Below are positions 23,679-30,936 of a stretch of 32,964 nucleotides of DNA, piece by piece (position 1 is the first letter of the stretch; each line of letters opens with the position of its first letter). Position numbers and translations under genes: made by a program. The stretch spans positions 1 to 32,964 of the forward strand of contig JAGXBE010000004.1 in assembly GCA_018971265.1 (NCBI GenBank), in the 5' to 3' direction. Origin of the DNA: Patescibacteria group bacterium. GTDB taxonomy: Bacteria > Patescibacteriota > Minisyncoccia > Phycocordibacterales > Phycocordibacteraceae. The notes beneath the pieces were generated by a model. The model did no database searches, was not told the DNA's origin, and worked only from the letters and a program-made list of their open reading frames with translations.

Positions 23679-25238
23679 ATGCGCCTTCGCCGCTCGTCGG
23701 CCCGCGTAATCAAGAAAAAGACCCCCGCACGGCCTCGGTCTTTTACGGTTTCTCCCTCCTTTATTGCGAAACTGCGCACGAACGAGAGCGCGGATTGGTC
23801 GCGGGCGACTTCCACCGCCATCCTCAAACGCTTCAAAGATGCGTACAAGAATGTTTCGGCATACCGGCACTTTCTTGAGCGTCTGGACATCGACCCAGTT
23901 TCCATACGTACGAGCAAAGACGTAAAACGCATTCCACCCATAACCAAGGAAAATTATTTGCGCGTGCATCCCTGGGAAAAACTTTGCGTCGCCGGTGCAC
24001 TCGCAGAGGAACCGCTCGTTCTCACGGCGACCTCCGGCTCGACCGGCCAGCCCTTCTATATCCCGCGCACCGACGAGGTACACGATTCCTCGATGGTTTT
24101 CCATCGGCTTTTCATGGAGCGCAGCGGTCTCGACCCCGCAAAGTCGACGCTCGTTGTGGTTGCGTTTGGGATGGGCGTTTGGATTGGCGGCATCCTCACC
24201 TACGAAGCGCTCCGACGCATCTCGGAACACGGTTGGCCGCTCACCGTTATCACGCCCGGCGTGAACAAAAAGGAAATTTTCGAGGCGCTCACGCATGTCG
24301 CATCGGCCTACGAACAAGTTGTCCTCTGCGGCTACCCACCTTTTGTGAAAGATCTTATCGATGACGCCCCGGAGCACGGTATTGAGTGGAAGCAGTGGGA
24401 CATTCGCATCGTTTGCGCCGCCGAAGCGTTTTCGGAACATTTCCGAGAATATCTCATGCAGAAGACCGGCATGAAAGACCCTTACCGCAGCGTTATGAAC
24501 ATCTACGGCAGTGCCGAGCTCGGTACTATGGCGACCGAGACACCGCTCTCGATATTGCTTCGTCGCCTTGCGCTGAAGCATGAAGCGCTGTACCGCAAGC
24601 TCTTCAGCGAAGCGCACCGTTTGCCGACGTTGGCGCAATTCATTCCTGATTTCGTATCGTTTGAGGCGGGAACGAGCGGCGAGGTTTACGCGACCGGCGG
24701 TACCGCTCTGCCGTTCATCCGGTATGATATCGGCGACCAGGGAGGCGTCTTTTCCTATGCGGATGCCGTGCGCATGTGCACCGAAGTCGGCATCGATCTT
24801 ATCGCGGAGGCAAAGCGCACGGGCATCGGTGACACCGTCATGGAGTTGCCGTTCGTGTATCTCTATGAGCGTGCGGACCTCTCGGTCAAGCTCTATGGTG
24901 CCATCATCTATCCCGAACACGTAAAAATTGGCCTGCAAAATCCCGCACTCGAGAAATTCATTACGGGCCGCTTCACTATGACGACCGAGCATGACGCAAA
25001 ACATAACGAGTACCTTGAAATCAATATCGAACTCCAGCGTGGCGTGAAAGACGGCGAACCGATACAAGCAGCTCTCGTCGAGAGTGTAGTGAAGAGTCTC
25101 TCAGCTTCAAGCGGCGAATATCAAAACAATCATGTAAACATGGGTGATCGTGTTTTCCCGCGAATTGTCTTCTGGCCGCATGGGCATCCAAAGTATTTCC
25201 ACCCTGGCATCAAGCAAAAATGGGTCATGTCATCGTAG
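23679..25238 (+). CDS. PaaK-like adenylate-forming ligase
   Basis: A 519-residue enzyme of the phenylacetate-CoA ligase/acyl-adenylate family. It should activate a carboxylic acid with ATP. The P-loop-like LTATSGSTGQPFYI (about 115-128), the adenine-binding NIYGSAELGTMA, and the hinge region FIRYDIGDQGG are all visible. N-terminal KNVSAYRHFLERL resembles the PaaK start. The acid and acceptor are unknown. It has TGGTAGGGT at 23661-23669, and the ATG at 23679 is preferred to the GTG at 23670. The ThiF-like adenylating enzyme follows 31 nt on, so the pair probably works together. Confidence 0.87.
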   Translation: MRLRRSSARVIKKKTPARPRSFTVSPSFIAKLRTNESADWSRATSTAILKRFKDAYKNVSAYRHFLERLDIDPVSIRTSKDVKRIPPITKENYLRVHPWEKLCVAGALAEEPLVLTATSGSTGQPFYIPRTDEVHDSSMVFHRLFMERSGLDPAKSTLVVVAFGMGVWIGGILTYEALRRISEHGWPLTVITPGVNKKEIFEALTHVASAYEQVVLCGYPPFVKDLIDDAPEHGIEWKQWDIRIVCAAEAFSEHFREYLMQKTGMKDPYRSVMNIYGSAELGTMATETPLSILLRRLALKHEALYRKLFSEAHRLPTLAQFIPDFVSFEAGTSGEVYATGGTALPFIRYDIGDQGGVFSYADAVRMCTEVGIDLIAEAKRTGIGDTVMELPFVYLYERADLSVKLYGAIIYPEHVKIGLQNPALEKFITGRFTMTTEHDAKHNEYLEINIELQRGVKDGEPIQAALVESVVKSLSASSGEYQNNHVNMGDRVFPRIVFWPHGHPKYFHPGIKQKWVMSS

Positions 25239-25269
25239 TCTTAAATAGGTGCCCTTAACCCAGAAAGAT

Positions 25270-26451
25270 ATGGATACGGAAAAAACTCTCGACATGCTTC
25301 GCCGCCGAGAAACCGCGTCAAGACCATCGATTTTCGACCTTTCGAAGAGCGGAGATCGCGCTCGTTTTGAAACTCTCCTGAAAGAAGGCGCTATCAAGCA
25401 AATTTCAGACGATTACGAAGAACAGCAGCGGGAGCTTTTTGGCATCAAAAATCCTTCACGCGTGTATGCGCCCGGCTTCGAAGAAGCATTTCAAGAACAC
25501 TATCACTCACTCTCTGCGGGAAAGTCGCTTTCGGAGCACGGCCGCTGGGCCTATTTCCCTTGGCGCTATCTCGCCGCGCACATTCTGCCGGAGGAGGAGT
25601 ATTGGCTCGTGCGTACGGCGCGCAATCAAAATCTCATCACGAAGGAGGAGCAAGAGAAATTTTACAATGCCACCGTCGGCATCGCTGGGCTTTCCGTCGG
25701 TTCAAGCGTAGCGCTCGCCCTGGTGCTTCAAGGGGGGCCGAAACATCTCAAGCTTGCTGATATGGATCGACTTGCCCTTTCAAACACGAATCGAATTGTT
25801 GCGGGGGCGGACCGGCTCGGTATGCTGAAGGTGGAAATGGCGGCTCGGACGCTCTACGAGATAAACCCGTACGCGGAGCTCGAGCTATATTCAGACGGGC
25901 TAACCCCCGAAAACATAGATGCATTTTGCGAAGGGTTGGATCTCATCATCGATGAGATTGATAATCTCGCGGTGAAATATTTGATACGCAAACAGGCACA
26001 AAAAAGAAAAATAGCGGTCGTTATGGCCGCAGATAATGGCGATAATGCCGTCGTCGACATTGAACGCCAAGACATTGATCCGCAACCGGAATTTTTCCAC
26101 GGGCGCATGGGTAGGGTTTCGTATGAGACGCTTTCAAAACTTGATAAATTTGGTATCGGCAAAATGATTACGAAATTAGTCGGGCCGGAAAATGTGACCG
26201 AGCGCATGCAGCAGTCTTTGACGCAGATGGGGAAGACGATCGTCTCGTGGCCGCAGCTCGGCGGCGCGGCGCTCATAAACGGCGCGGCGGTTGCCTACTG
26301 CGTCCGCAAGATCCTGAACGGCCAGCCGCTTGAAAGCAATCGCGCGCTCGTTTCTCTCGACGAAAAACTCATTCCCGACTACACCACTCCCGCGGCCGCC
26401 GCGCGTCGGCAGAAAATCTCCGACGATTTCGCGAAAGGATTCGGTTTATAG
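25270..26451 (+). CDS. ThiF/MoeB/E1-like adenylyltransferase
   Basis: A 393-residue E1-like protein. The Rossmann ATP-binding core starts near residue 135: VGIAGLSVGSSVALALVLQG, then LADMDRLALSNTNRIVAG with the Asp, Asn and Arg used for adenylation, and EIDNLAVKYLIRKQAQKR. The N-terminal about 130 residues are a family-specific extension. No CxxC zinc pair is seen. ThiF-like enzymes activate C-terminal carboxylates of small proteins or small acids. As I recall, mycobacterial Rv1355c fuses such a domain to a nitroreductase-like domain; here a nitroreductase-like gene lies at 28914, split off by a foreign cassette. The open frame begins with GTG 25249; ATG 25270 is the better start. Confidence 0.87.
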   Translation: MDTEKTLDMLRRRETASRPSIFDLSKSGDRARFETLLKEGAIKQISDDYEEQQRELFGIKNPSRVYAPGFEEAFQEHYHSLSAGKSLSEHGRWAYFPWRYLAAHILPEEEYWLVRTARNQNLITKEEQEKFYNATVGIAGLSVGSSVALALVLQGGPKHLKLADMDRLALSNTNRIVAGADRLGMLKVEMAARTLYEINPYAELELYSDGLTPENIDAFCEGLDLIIDEIDNLAVKYLIRKQAQKRKIAVVMAADNGDNAVVDIERQDIDPQPEFFHGRMGRVSYETLSKLDKFGIGKMITKLVGPENVTERMQQSLTQMGKTIVSWPQLGGAALINGAAVAYCVRKILNGQPLESNRALVSLDEKLIPDYTTPAAAARRQKISDDFAKGFGL

Positions 26452-26591
26452 GGGAAATGTTTTCAATAAGGTTCGAGAAGGGAAAACGAATCGCGTTCTT
26501 GTTGAGAGTATTCTAGATTGGTACGGCGTACATCAAGCGTCAAATCTAGCAAAACCAATAACAACGTTGACGCATGATATCCTATTAAGAA

Positions 26592-27890
26592 TTAGAAAAC
26601 GACTGCACGCTCCAGCTTTTCTTGATTGAGTACAACAGTTTCTCCAAAGATAATCAAATTCATTTTCTCCTTGTCGAATATCTTCTGAGTCATCGCACGT
26701 ATATCACTTTCACTCACGGACGCAATCATTTTCTTGACCGTTTTGTGACTCGGGATATCCTTTTGGTCTAAGATGAATCTTGTCAAGATGTTAAAACGTC
26801 CTTCGTTGTTTCGCCAAGATACCAACATGTCGCCAGCCCGCTTCTTTTTTGTCTTTTTTAACAGGAGAAGATCGAGTTTACCTTTTTTTAATTCGCGAAT
26901 CATACCACTGACCATTTCTACCCACGGCACAACCTGCTCTTTATTTAAATGGCTCTGTATAGAGAGATAGCCATTATAAATACCTTGACTATAAGCAACA
27001 CTGAAATCGTATATTCCCGCCTCTCTGATCTTTTGCCTAATCCCTTTTCTTTCTTTGTCCCGCATGACCTCAGCCATCAGCTCAAAGATCATATTATCTC
27101 TAAGACTTTCTGATCGACCAATGGACGGGAACGTCATTGCCACATAGTTGCCAGACATATCCGGTTCGTCGCTAATCTGTACTTGGAAGCCCGAATACGC
27201 TGGTTTTGGAAAATTCACAGACCCATTTGGCAGGTTTAGTTGGCCCAATTTATCGTTGATAACATCACAAACCCTGGGGTTTAGCTTGGTTGACGACACG
27301 AATACTTTTAGATTTTCTTTTGTGAAGATTTTCTTGTGATATGCAGCGATATCCTCGATTTTCAAATATTTCAATCTTGGAAGGTGATCCACGAATGATC
27401 GCCTGTTCGGTTCATCGGAGTATCTTGTTCTTTCAATCAGTCTTTCCAACTTCAATTCAGTATCGTTTTTTTCATTCTCCAACTCATTGATAATTGATTT
27501 CTTTTCGTAGTCGAATATCTCTTGACGGCTGAAATCTGGATTCGCAATGGTCTCAAAGAATTTCTCGATAGCGCAGATAAGGTTTTTATTATCACTTGAT
27601 TCAAGATAAAAGACGATGTAGTAATCGTTGATTCTCGCCTCAAACCTCACATCGTCCGGAAGCCCTTTATTTACAAGTTCGGAGATATAATGTTCTAGGA
27701 GATGCCCGATGCCGACTAGCTCTTCTTTTTCCGACAATGCCCCGGCCTTTATATAGATATCAACAAAGGTCTTTTCAGTATATCTTGGCAAATACAAAAA
27801 GTAACAATCGGGCTCTCTATTGAAATTCGTTACCAGTTTCCTATCCTTGAAGTACCAATACAAATCCGATAATTTCTTGTTGAAATTCAT
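26592..27890 (-). CDS. M16-family zinc metallopeptidase (insulinase/AlbF/PqqF type)
   Basis: A 432-residue peptidase of the M16 family. The inverted zinc motif HLLEH is at 63-67 and the third ligand is probably Glu136 in YEKKSIINELENE, so it should be active. The second half is the inactive M16_C partner domain. M16 enzymes degrade peptides or trim RiPP leaders (AlbE/AlbF, PqqF). Base composition is clearly more AT-rich than the flanking genes, with many AAA and ATA codons, which suggests horizontal transfer. TACAAT lies 7 nt before the ATG (27898-27903), a leaderless promoter, overlapping the terminator of the small peptide gene upstream. It is convergent with the ThiF-like gene. Context favours peptide processing, but that is inference. 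Confidence 0.9.
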   Translation of the reverse strand: MNFNKKLSDLYWYFKDRKLVTNFNREPDCYFLYLPRYTEKTFVDIYIKAGALSEKEELVGIGHLLEHYISELVNKGLPDDVRFEARINDYYIVFYLESSDNKNLICAIEKFFETIANPDFSRQEIFDYEKKSIINELENEKNDTELKLERLIERTRYSDEPNRRSFVDHLPRLKYLKIEDIAAYHKKIFTKENLKVFVSSTKLNPRVCDVINDKLGQLNLPNGSVNFPKPAYSGFQVQISDEPDMSGNYVAMTFPSIGRSESLRDNMIFELMAEVMRDKERKGIRQKIREAGIYDFSVAYSQGIYNGYLSIQSHLNKEQVVPWVEMVSGMIRELKKGKLDLLLLKKTKKKRAGDMLVSWRNNEGRFNILTRFILDQKDIPSHKTVKKMIASVSESDIRAMTQKIFDKEKMNLIIFGETVVLNQEKLERAVVF

Positions 27891-27897
27891 AGTGTCT

Positions 27898-27903
27898 ATT
27901 GTA
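27898..27903 (-). promoter_or_regulatory. Leaderless -10 (TACAAT) of the M16 gene
   Basis: TACAAT on the minus strand ends 7 nt before the M16 ATG at 27890. It begins inside the T-run of the upstream terminator. Confidence 0.6.
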
Positions 27904-27945
27904 AAAAGAATGGTGAGTAATGTCTATCGCTGGACATTACTCACC
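27903..27945 (-). terminator. Terminator of the 69-residue peptide gene
   Basis: A 13-bp perfect stem (27912-27924 with 27933-27945, arm GGTGAGTAATGTC), 8-nt loop, then ATTCTTTTTA on the minus strand. It lies 13 nt after the peptide stop. Confidence 0.82.
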
Positions 27946-27958
27946 GGAATGCGCTGGA

Positions 27959-28168
27959 TTATTTACCGCTGTCATCACTTCCGCGGTTTCCGGAGGTGCC
28001 TGCCTTGGATCCGTGCCAGCCTTCTTTGTGTTGTCCGTCGGTACCGGTCTTCGACCATGTATGCTCGTGGCTACTGGAACCGCCGTGTTCGACACGATCC
28101 GAGGAGACATTCCCGCGGCCGTCCGTACCGCTACGAAAGGTTCCACTGCTGTCGCTGAATTTGCCCAC
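27959..28168 (-). CDS. 69-residue Gly/Ser/His-rich hydrophilic peptide (candidate RiPP precursor or hydrophilin)
   Basis: A short gene starting GTG (MGKFSDSSGTFRSG...) and ending GSDDSGK. It has almost no hydrophobic residues, no Cys, five His, two Trp, two Phe, and repeated short units (GTDG twice, HEHTW, EGWHG). It should be disordered. Support for translation is strong: AAGGAGGTG (28183-28175) is a near-full match to the anti-Shine-Dalgarno with 8-nt spacing, and a terminator follows. It lies between a GNAT gene (49 nt upstream) and an M16 peptidase gene on the same strand. It could be a modified peptide precursor processed by these enzymes, or a desiccation-type hydrophilin. I do not recognise a family. 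Confidence 0.7.
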   Translation of the reverse strand: MGKFSDSSGTFRSGTDGRGNVSSDRVEHGGSSSHEHTWSKTGTDGQHKEGWHGSKAGTSGNRGSDDSGK

Positions 28169-28217
28169 TGATCTCACCTCCTTCAGATTGAGAATGAACC
28201 ACCTAAACCGTCTGTAT

Positions 28218-28787
28218 TCAAGCAGAACGATATCGACTTGTCAACTTTTTTACGAGTGGCGCGAAGTCTTCCACCTGACTCTCAAAAAACGCCATTCGTA
28301 TAAGATCATGCCTCTCACCCTGATACAATCGATGTCCTCGGAATCTTCCTTCCTCAACAAATCTCCCGCTTGTTAGAGCACGAAGAGATTTGAGGTTATA
28401 GGAATAAACCTCGGCATACACTTTGTAGAGTCTGTATTCCCGAAAAAGATATTCGAGAAATACGATCATCGCTTCAGCTCCATATCCCTTATCTCGCCAC
28501 CCTTCTGCAATAAAAATTGTTGCAAAGGCGTGGCCGTCGGTTCGATTCAGATTATAGGAATACAGAGTGCCGATGTATTCATCTTTCCTCACAATCATAA
28601 ACTGAAGATGTCTGTCACGGCTGAAGTCGGACTGCAGTTCCTTTTTGAATTCGTCAAGAGAAACAACATTGCGTCGAGTTGAACAAAGTCCCATGAAATC
28701 GTCCGAATTGCGCCACAGGAAAAGTATCGGCAAGTGCTCTTTCTGTAATTCGTGAAGCTCTAAGGAAGCTTCTTTTAAGATTCGCAT
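28218..28787 (-). CDS. GNAT-family N-acetyltransferase (RimJ/RimL type)
   Basis: A 189-residue acetyl-CoA-dependent acetyltransferase. The acetyl-CoA loop is EGWRDKGYGAEAM; then LFREYRLYKVYAEVYSYN and NLKSLRALTSGRFVEEGRFR complete the fold, as in RimL-type enzymes that acetylate protein N-termini. The ATG at 28787 is chosen because AAAGGAGAG lies 6 nt upstream; the frame is open to 28841. A full promoter is at 28840-28867. The 69-residue peptide gene follows on the same transcript, so that peptide is a possible substrate. AT-richer than the core genes. Confidence 0.88.
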   Translation of the reverse strand: MRILKEASLELHELQKEHLPILFLWRNSDDFMGLCSTRRNVVSLDEFKKELQSDFSRDRHLQFMIVRKDEYIGTLYSYNLNRTDGHAFATIFIAEGWRDKGYGAEAMIVFLEYLFREYRLYKVYAEVYSYNLKSLRALTSGRFVEEGRFRGHRLYQGERHDLIRMAFFESQVEDFAPLVKKLTSRYRSA

Positions 28788-28839
28788 CACACTCTCCTTT
28801 GAAAGATCAGCTAATCCTGATTGAATAGCACCTGCCCTC

Positions 28840-28867
28840 ATTATATCGTACTTTCGAACTAAATCAA
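28840..28867 (-). promoter_or_regulatory. Sigma70-type promoter of the GNAT-peptide transcript
   Basis: TTGATT (28867-28862) and TATAAT (28845-28840) on the minus strand, 16-nt spacer. Leader of about 46 nt. Confidence 0.7.
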
Positions 28868-28891
28868 ACTGAACGATTTAATTTTTCAGGA

Positions 28892-28900
28892 TGCTATACT
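28892..28900 (+). promoter_or_regulatory. Extended -10 (TGCTATACT) of the nitroreductase-like gene
   Basis: A TG-extended -10 with 13 nt to the ATG at 28914. Divergent from the GNAT promoter, with about 25 nt between the two -35 regions. Confidence 0.6.
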
Positions 28901-28913
28901 CTACTCAAGAGGT

Positions 28914-29993
28914 ATGGACGAGAAAATTACTCCCGATCTCGAGCGCGTCCTTGAAGCGGGGAACAGCGCGCCTTCGGGCGAAAACTGCCAGCCGTGGCAT
29001 TTTGTCGTACACGGCTCCACGATTGAAGTCCATCTTTTGCCCGAGCGCGATCAATCGCCCTATGGGTGGGGCCAGCGTGCTTCGTATCTCGCAAATGGCG
29101 CGGTGATAGAGAACATAGTCATCGCGGCATCGGCAGAACAGTACCGCGCCGAAGTGCATTATTTCCCAAACCCGAGCGATGAGTGGCACGTCGCAACGAT
29201 TGTGCTTACCAAAGATTCGACCATCGAATCCGACCCGCTCGCATCGTACATCACCAAACGCATTTCAAATCGCAAACCCTATAAGAAAGATCAACTCACT
29301 GGTGAGGAGCGCAAGACGCTCGCAAACGCCGCCGCACACGGGGGATACGGCATGTTTGCTCTCGCTGAGGCGCCAGAGGAGGTGGGTCGTCTCGGGCGAG
29401 TCGGCTCGACCAATGAGGAAGTGATGCTGGCGAACCGCTCTTTGCATGATTTTTTCTTTAGTCATGTAAGCTGGACGAAAGAAGAGGATGACGAGAAAAA
29501 AGCGGGTTTTTATATCAAGACGCTTGAGCTACCGCCGCCCGCAAAACTTATGTTTAAAATATTCCGCAACTGGCCCATCATGCGCGTTCTCGGCACCATC
29601 GGTTTTAATCGCATTGTGGCAAAACAGAATGCGGCGACAAATGCGTCCGCATCCGCCATTGGCGCTTTCATGATTGCTCGCACCGAGCCGCTCGACTTTG
29701 TGAAGATAGGCCGCGCGGTGGAGCGGCTCTGGCTTACCGCGACTTCTCTCGGGCTATCGCTCCAGCCGCTCACTGGCGTGCTTTTCTTTAAGCTTAGATT
29801 TGACGGCGGGGAGAGGGATGGATTTTCGTCGCATGAGCAAAAACTCGTCATCGATGCCTACCAAGAGGCCTCTCGGATATTTCATGCAGACGGCAAGCAC
29901 ATCGCCTTCACGTTCCGCATCGGCCGGGGCGACGCTCCCTCAGCGCACGCAATTCGTTTTCCGCTTGCGGAGGCAGTGACGATACAGTCCTGA
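28914..29993 (+). CDS. Nitroreductase-like flavoprotein
   Basis: A 359-residue protein, longer than typical nitroreductases (about 200), with the FMN-site opening NSAPSGENCQPWHFVV near residues 17-32 and the C-terminal TATSLGLSLQPLTGV (usual A..lGlgs.p). The middle (about 150-235) is an insert. Codon and GC use match the core genes and not the cassette just before it. In Rv1355c-like proteins, as I recall, a ThiF domain is fused to this kind of domain; the ThiF-like gene here is at 25270. It may therefore be the second half of that two-part system. Reaction unknown. Confidence 0.85.
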   Translation: MDEKITPDLERVLEAGNSAPSGENCQPWHFVVHGSTIEVHLLPERDQSPYGWGQRASYLANGAVIENIVIAASAEQYRAEVHYFPNPSDEWHVATIVLTKDSTIESDPLASYITKRISNRKPYKKDQLTGEERKTLANAAAHGGYGMFALAEAPEEVGRLGRVGSTNEEVMLANRSLHDFFFSHVSWTKEEDDEKKAGFYIKTLELPPPAKLMFKIFRNWPIMRVLGTIGFNRIVAKQNAATNASASAIGAFMIARTEPLDFVKIGRAVERLWLTATSLGLSLQPLTGVLFFKLRFDGGERDGFSSHEQKLVIDAYQEASRIFHADGKHIAFTFRIGRGDAPSAHAIRFPLAEAVTIQS

Positions 29994-30128
29994 AATTTTC
30001 GCACCCAACTCTCATATAAATCACTGATTTCCGTCGCAGTCACACAAGGGCGGTTCTTTTCTGGACGAAGCGCGGAAATTGAGCTAAAGATAAAGTAAGC
30101 ACTCTAAACACTTAGGTAGTGCAGTTGA

Positions 30129-30137
30129 TGCTATAAT
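30129..30137 (+). promoter_or_regulatory. Orphan extended -10 (TGCTATAAT)
   Basis: A consensus TG-extended -10 pointing into the terminator hairpin of the GNAT pseudogene. No gene follows on the plus strand. It may be a remnant, or start a short RNA. The rest of 29994-30148 holds nothing I can support. Confidence 0.3.
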
Positions 30138-30148
30138 TCATCCACTAT

Positions 30149-30175
30149 AAAAACACCACCGCTAGGAGCGGTGGT
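30149..30175 (-). terminator. Terminator of the GNAT pseudogene
   Basis: A 9-bp stem (30155-30163 with 30167-30175, ACCACCGCT arm), loop AGG, followed on the minus strand by GTTTTTATAG. The frameshifted frame would stop only inside this stem, whereas the restored frame stops before it at 30194. Confidence 0.85.
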
Positions 30176-30193
30176 TAGAGGTTCGTTTCTGCA

Positions 30194-30783
30194 TCATAAA
30201 ACCAGTTTCTTCCGGAGTTTCTGCCATTTGGAAGCGCCAACCGAAAATATACACTCATCAATATAATTGTCCTGGCAAAAGTATCGCTCAGGGAGCGTCG
30301 CCTCAAGCTCATATCCGTATTTCTGAAATGACGACAACTGCGCCGATTTGCAGTGAGAACGCGCGCGTAGATCTTACGGAGGTTTAGGGTGTTGAAGGCA
30401 TACTCAAGCAGAAGTGATTCGGCTTCCGTTGCGTATCCGTTTCCCCAGCATTCCTTTTCGCCAATAGTGATGCCAATCGTAGCGACACGATTCGCCACCT
30501 CTATGTCACGGATACCCAGTACTCCGATAGGGCAATCTTTTTCTAGTGATGTGTTTTTCCGGACAATTGTTAATACAACCCGGTCGTCCCTTTCTTCGGG
30601 GTCTCGGCGGATCCATTGCGCCTCATCCTCTATTGTCGTTGGATACCGTGTCGACATATAGGCAGTGACCTCAGGATCATTGAACCACCGAAGAAAATAC
30701 ACCACATCAGATTCATGCCGAGGTCGTAGGTACAATCGCTTGCCGCCAAGGAACACAATCCGCTTTTTCGATGTGCTACCCAT
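30194..30783 (-). pseudogene. Frameshifted GNAT-family N-acetyltransferase
   Basis: The first about 155 codons read as a normal RimJ/RimL-type GNAT: KRLYLRPRHESDVVYFLRWF, then ECWGNGYATEAESLLLEYAF (acetyl-CoA loop) and LNLRKIYARVLTANRRS. At about 30323-30330 the frame is lost by a single missing base: the -1 frame continues with FQKYGYELEATLPERYF and DNYIDECIFSV, a textbook GNAT C-terminus, and stops at 30194-30196 just before the terminator. The uncorrected frame runs on to 30175 with an unrelated Arg/Ser-rich tail. AGGAGG 5 nt before the ATG supports the start. It is divergent from the ATP-grasp gene. Microviridin clusters carry a GNAT (MdnD), so this may be a decayed member of the graspetide cluster. 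A sequencing error is possible. Confidence 0.82.
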
Positions 30784-30873
30784 AAGTCCTCCTCTAGGAA
30801 GAACTACAAGCAGGAACTATTTCCTGTTGGGAATGGATAATACATTGGTTATTAAAAAATACAAGAATAGACC

Positions 30874-30902
30874 TTGTCATAAATTAGCATCCGTGGTATA
30901 GA
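30874..30902 (+). promoter_or_regulatory. Sigma70-type promoter of the ATP-grasp gene
   Basis: TTGTCA (30874-30879), 17-nt spacer, TATAGA (30897-30902). Leader of about 28 nt before the start at 30937. Confidence 0.65.
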
Positions 30903-30936
30903 TGTGCCCAGACAACTTCTTTGAATGGAGAATCAC

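Noticed and set aside
23649-25067. Long minus-strand open frame (472 codons) opposite the PaaK-like gene
   Set aside because: It is antisense to a clear adenylate-forming ligase, and its translation shows no domain. The GC-rich third positions of the real gene keep the opposite frame open.
26452-26629. Possible small plus-strand genes after the ThiF-like gene (19-codon frame at 26458; frame ending at 26629)
   Set aside because: No Shine-Dalgarno or -10 at a fitting distance, and one frame simply runs from inside the ThiF-like gene into the antisense of the M16 gene.
27937-28146. Alternative 69-codon minus-strand frame overlapping the Gly/Ser-rich peptide gene
   Set aside because: The frame at 27959-28168 has the perfect Shine-Dalgarno at the right distance; this one has none.
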